The notes beneath the pieces were generated by a model. It made no database searches. It saw nothing but the letters and a program-made list of their open reading frames with translations, and was not told the DNA's origin. A DNA stretch of 64,000 nucleotides, from assembly GCF_006542275.1 (NCBI RefSeq), contig NZ_CP041217.1, forward strand, positions 3,147,501 through 3,211,500, read 5' to 3'. Source of the stretch: Saccharibacillus brassicae (GTDB lineage Bacteria; Bacillota; Bacilli; Paenibacillales; Paenibacillaceae). Below are positions 60,976-64,000 of this stretch, one piece after another (position 1 is the first letter of the stretch; each line of letters starts with the position of its first letter). The position numbers were made by a program, and so were the translations under genes.

Positions 60976-61962
60976 ATGACACAAATGATGATCGAGACCC
61001 GGAACTTGACCAAAAAATATCGGGGGACCCGGGCGGTGGACGCGCTTAATCTGGCGATCCCGCAGGGCGAAATTTACGGCTTTCTCGGACCGAACGGAGC
61101 GGGCAAGACGACGACGATCCGCATGCTGCTCGGCCTGATCAAGCCCGACAGCGGCATCGTGCAGCTGTTCGGGCAGGACCTGAAGCGCGACCGGATCAAA
61201 ATTTTGCGCCGCGTCGGTTCGCTCGTCGAGTATCCGTCGTATTACGGCCACCTGAACGCGGTCGAGAATCTGGAGACGCTCCGCCATATTCTGAACGTGC
61301 CGCGAAGCCGGATCGACGAAGTGCTCGGTACGGTCGGCCTGACCAAGGACGCCAAACGTGCCGTCAAAGGCTATTCGCTCGGCATGAAGCAGCGTCTGGG
61401 CATCGCGGCGGCGCTGCTCGGCAGCCCGGAACTGCTCATTCTCGACGAGCCGACGAACGGGCTGGACCCGTCGGGCATTTTGGAAATTCGCGAGTTGATC
61501 AAAAAAATGCCGAAAGAGCAGGGCATTACGGTGCTCGTCTCCAGCCACCTGCTGAGCGAAATCGAGCAGATGGCGAGCAGCGTCGGCATCGTCAATCAGG
61601 GCCGCATGATTTTCCAGGACAGCATGCCGAACCTGCAGCGCAAAGCGGGCAGCGAGATCCATATCGCCCTGTCCGACGCAGAAGCGGGCATGATTACGGC
61701 GCGCGAGCAGGGCTGCTTCCCGCGGCTCGATCAGGGCAAGCTCGTGTTCAAGGGTATCGACAACGGACAGATCGCCCGGCTCGTATCCGCGCTGGTTGAC
61801 GCCCGCCACAGCATCTACCGGGTGGAAGAACGCCGCAAGTCGCTGGAAGACCTGTTCCTGACGATGACCGGCAGCGGAACTTCGGAAGCGGAAGTGTCCG
61901 AACTTCAGGCAGCCACCGGTGCTCCGAGAGCGGCCGGCCTGCGCAAGGAGGCGGCGCAATGA
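60976..61962 (+). CDS. ABC transporter ATP-binding protein, bacitracin/lantibiotic immunity type
   Basis: About 328 residues from the ATG at 60976 (AGAGGTGAGG upstream). Walker A GPNGAGKTTT, signature SLGMKQRLGIAAALL, Walker B LLILDEPTNGLDPSG and switch SSHLLSE, followed by a C-terminal extension typical of BcrA-like ATPases. First gene of a three-gene transporter operon; the next start overlaps its stop. Confidence 0.92.
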   Translation: MTQMMIETRNLTKKYRGTRAVDALNLAIPQGEIYGFLGPNGAGKTTTIRMLLGLIKPDSGIVQLFGQDLKRDRIKILRRVGSLVEYPSYYGHLNAVENLETLRHILNVPRSRIDEVLGTVGLTKDAKRAVKGYSLGMKQRLGIAAALLGSPELLILDEPTNGLDPSGILEIRELIKKMPKEQGITVLVSSHLLSEIEQMASSVGIVNQGRMIFQDSMPNLQRKAGSEIHIALSDAEAGMITAREQGCFPRLDQGKLVFKGIDNGQIARLVSALVDARHSIYRVEERRKSLEDLFLTMTGSGTSEAEVSELQAATGAPRAAGLRKEAAQ

Positions 61963-62675
61963 TCGGCAAACTGCTGAGAGCCGACCTGCTCAAGACGCGC
62001 CGGACCGGCATCTGGTGGGTCGTCCTGATCGGACCCGTCGGCCTGGCGGCGATGCAGATGCTCAACTTCGGCCTGCGCTACGATTATCTCGTAGGGGACA
62101 TCTACGCGGCCGATCCGTGGGCCGGCCTGCTGAACGAGACGGGCCTGTTCGTACCGATCGCGATCTATCTGGCGATGACGCTGCTTATGTCGATGATCGC
62201 AAACGTCGAGAACCGGCAGAACGCCTGGAAGCAGGTGCTGGCGCTGCCGGTGCGCCGCTCCGAAGTGTTCGCGGCGAAGTTTCTCTGCTGCATGGTGCAG
62301 CTGCTCGCGGCCTGCGTGCTGCTGGCCGGTTCGGTCGCGGCCGTCGGTCTGATCCTGAAGCTCAACGGACCGGTCCCGCTGCTCGACCTGTTGAAGTTTG
62401 GCGTCTATCCGCTGCTCGCCGCGCTGCCGATGCTCGGTTTCATGCTCTGGATGACGCTAACCGTGCGCAATCAGGCGATTCCCATCTCGATCGGCATCGC
62501 CGCCTCGCTCGTCTCCGTGTTCGGTCTGGCAATGAGCGAAGCGGTTCCGATCGCCTGGCCGGCCGCCGTGCTCCAAGGCCAGGAAGTGCCGCTGTTCATC
62601 GGGCTGGGCGTCGGCGTGTTCGCCGTATTGTACCTGCTGGGCTCGATGCATTTTTCGAGAAAGGACGTGGCTTGA
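61959..62675 (+). CDS. ABC-2 permease subunit, MutE/EpiE-like lantibiotic immunity type
   Basis: 238 residues with six predicted membrane helices. The opening LLRADLLKTRRTGIWWVV and the loop ENRQNAWKQVLALPVRRSEVF are typical of MutE/EpiE-like immunity permeases. AAGGAGG site within the upstream gene. Works with the second permease that follows 1 bp later. Confidence 0.88.
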   Translation: MIGKLLRADLLKTRRTGIWWVVLIGPVGLAAMQMLNFGLRYDYLVGDIYAADPWAGLLNETGLFVPIAIYLAMTLLMSMIANVENRQNAWKQVLALPVRRSEVFAAKFLCCMVQLLAACVLLAGSVAAVGLILKLNGPVPLLDLLKFGVYPLLAALPMLGFMLWMTLTVRNQAIPISIGIAASLVSVFGLAMSEAVPIAWPAAVLQGQEVPLFIGLGVGVFAVLYLLGSMHFSRKDVA

Positions 62676-62676
62676 T

Positions 62677-63417
62677 ATGGCAACCTGGATTTCGGCGCTG
62701 CGCAGCGAACGGATCAAGCTTGGCCGCTCGCAGATCATGCTGCTGGCGATCATCGATCCGATTCTGTGTGCAGGGATCGGCCTGCTCTCAAGCGTCGATA
62801 ACAATGCGGACGGCTGGCTCGCCCTGCTGCTCGTCATGACGATGCTGCACGCGATGCTACTGCTGCCGATGATGGCGGGGATCTTCTCGGCTTTTGTCTG
62901 CCGCTACGAACATGCGGGCGGCGGCTGGAAGCAGATTTTGTCGCTGCCCGTCTCGCGCAGCGCGCTGTACCTGTCCAAGCTGCTGGTCGTGGCGGGCGTG
63001 CTGGCGATCAGCCAGCTGCTGTTCTTCGCCGCGGTGCTGGGCGTCGGCCTGCTCAAAGGGTTCGATCTCTCGTACGTGCCGTGGGGCGAATTCGCGCAGC
63101 GGGCGGTGTTGGGCTTCGTGGCGTGCCTGCCGCTTGTCGCGCTGCAGCTGTTCGTGTCCACGATGTGGACCAGCTTCGCCGCTCCGCTCGTGTTGAACAT
63201 GATGTTCACCGTACCCAATATCCTGATCTCGAACTCGGCGACCTACGGCCCGTATTACCCGTGGGCGCAGCCGATGCTGGTCATGATGGAGGCGGGCGGC
63301 GGCTACGATTTCGGCGCGTTCGCGACGCCGACGCAAACGCTGCTGCTGACGATCGGAGGAAGTTTCGCGCTGTTTCTGGCTGTCGGGCTCGTCTATTTCA
63401 ACCGCAAGCCGGTCTGA
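62677..63417 (+). CDS. ABC-2 permease subunit, MutG/EpiG-like lantibiotic immunity type
   Basis: 246 residues with six predicted membrane helices; opening ALRSERIKLGRSQIMLL and the loop EHAGGGWKQILSLPVSRSALY parallel the partner subunit. Two different permeases plus one ATPase is the LanFEG-like immunity layout. No lantibiotic genes are nearby, so it may give resistance to foreign or own cluster peptides. Confidence 0.88.
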   Translation: MATWISALRSERIKLGRSQIMLLAIIDPILCAGIGLLSSVDNNADGWLALLLVMTMLHAMLLLPMMAGIFSAFVCRYEHAGGGWKQILSLPVSRSALYLSKLLVVAGVLAISQLLFFAAVLGVGLLKGFDLSYVPWGEFAQRAVLGFVACLPLVALQLFVSTMWTSFAAPLVLNMMFTVPNILISNSATYGPYYPWAQPMLVMMEAGGGYDFGAFATPTQTLLLTIGGSFALFLAVGLVYFNRKPV

Positions 63418-63554
63418 ACAAGAGCGGCGAACGGGCGGAGCAATCCGCGACCGGAATAAAAAAACGAAAAAATTTGCTGTTCGCTGTTAAGGTTTTGTCC
63501 CGAAATGACGTTGATATAGAAAAAGGAAAACGTACCCAGGAGGTTATATCGATC

Positions 63555-63929
63555 ATGTTCAAAAGAAAGCTTGCTCCGGCGGCGCTGGCCGTCGCGATCG
63601 CGTTCTCCCTGACGGGAGCCGTCTCTTCGACCCATGCGGCCGCGCCGGTGCTCCCTGCCGGACCTTCGGCCGCGTCCGTGGAGTCCGACGTGCTGGTCGG
63701 CGAACTGGCATCCTCAGCGTCCGCAAGCCCGGCCCGCGCGCAGGAGACGTTGAACCGCGAACTCGCCGTGTCGGCGGATGCGCTCGAACGTCTGCAGCCG
63801 GAAGCGGCCTCGCTTGCCGACGGCAAAGGGCTGGTCGTGTTCTGCGTATCGATGGCCCTGTCGCTGGCGCTGATGTTCGGCGTGTTCGGTCTGTCGAACC
63901 TGAGAAAAAACGGCCGCCGGAGCCGCTGA
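63555..63929 (+). CDS. Small secreted or membrane-anchored protein
   Basis: 124 residues with CAGGAGG before the ATG. Signal peptide (MFKRKLAPAALAVAIAFSL, cleavage near THAAA at about 28), a Ser/Ala/Glu-rich middle and one C-terminal membrane helix (VVFCVSMALSLALMFGVFG) followed by a basic tail RKNGRRSR. It might be an immunity accessory protein given the transporter upstream. No family recognised. Confidence 0.65.
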   Translation: MFKRKLAPAALAVAIAFSLTGAVSSTHAAAPVLPAGPSAASVESDVLVGELASSASASPARAQETLNRELAVSADALERLQPEAASLADGKGLVVFCVSMALSLALMFGVFGLSNLRKNGRRSR

Positions 63930-63979
63930 GCCCGCTTCGGGCGGAGACGGGACCGACCCGAAAGCGGCATAACGAAAAC

Positions 63980-64000
63980 CCTTGCGACTCCGTCGCAAGG
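63980..64000 (+). terminator. Terminator hairpin at window end (partial)
   Basis: Perfect CCTTGCGAC-TCC-GTCGCAAGG stem ending at the last base. Any T tail lies outside the window. Confidence 0.55.

Noticed and set aside
1-64000. tRNA, rRNA, riboswitch or replication origin
   Set aside because: No cloverleaf with CCA-end context, no rRNA sequence, no recognisable riboswitch core and no DnaA-box cluster was seen by eye. A covariance-model scan could still find small RNAs.

Overview
The window is a 64 kb piece of a Gram-positive chromosome with high G+C for a Bacillota. Strong AGGAGG-type ribosome binding sites, frequent TTG and GTG starts, sigma-A promoters, a perfect CcpA cre match, a B. subtilis-type NiaR and a ComQXPA system point to Paenibacillaceae, perhaps Paenibacillus or Saccharibacillus. 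The genus is inference. I recognised no rRNA, tRNA, CRISPR array or intact insertion sequence.

Regions. 0-6.5 kb: the end of a NifS-type cysteine desulfurase with the niacin repressor NiaR, a tandem pair of stalk-domain secreted proteins, a CrtO-like membrane protein and a two-gene carboxynorspermidine operon. 6.5-13.3 kb: an AraC regulator divergent from an SsuD-like flavin monooxygenase that is co-transcribed with a CUT1 sugar-type ABC transporter, then a membrane metallophosphoesterase. 13.8-19.3 kb: the mannitol locus mtlR-mtlA-mtlD. 19.4-21 kb: repeat-rich non-coding DNA with 30 perfect copies of GAGCC. 21-34.5 kb: a GH65 disaccharide phosphorylase with its LacI regulator, a diguanylate cyclase, an old-yellow-enzyme oxidoreductase, a glutamine-type ABC transporter, a small kinase-like protein, an acetyltransferase and a GH13 neopullulanase-type enzyme. 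34.8-39.9 kb: a two-component system and an ABC-2 exporter. 59-64 kb: a MerR-controlled SDR and a lantibiotic-immunity-type three-gene ABC transporter.

The standout is 40.0-58.7 kb, which I read as a quorum-sensing-controlled RiPP (ribosomally made, modified peptide) cluster. Eight short precursor genes all end in Thr and have a leader ending in an acidic stretch followed by [AT]P, then a hydrophobic Gly/Ala/Val-rich core. Around them lie a class III aminotransferase, an M50-type intramembrane protease, an SDR dehydrogenase and a SAM methyltransferase, which is the daptide set (C-terminal Thr converted to a dimethylated diamine). The same operon also carries an azole-type trio: a short E1-like partner, a YcaO cyclodehydratase ending in PxPxP, and a SagB-like flavin dehydrogenase. 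It opens with a 799-residue protein that looks like a B12-radical SAM-SPASM-PqqD enzyme whose radical SAM cysteine motif has decayed to CxxxWxxL. Immediately downstream is a full comQ-comX-comP-comA system.

Three promoters (RiPP operon, comXPA, and the second ABC-2 exporter) share one architecture: TTGCGG/CCGCAA boxes resembling the B. subtilis ComA box, a TTGYGGGAA element exactly 50 nt before the -10, and a common TATRRTGAAATCAAGC block. I infer that the ComX pheromone switches on peptide production, its own signalling genes and an exporter or immunity transporter together. Two closely similar ABC-2 operons flank the cluster.
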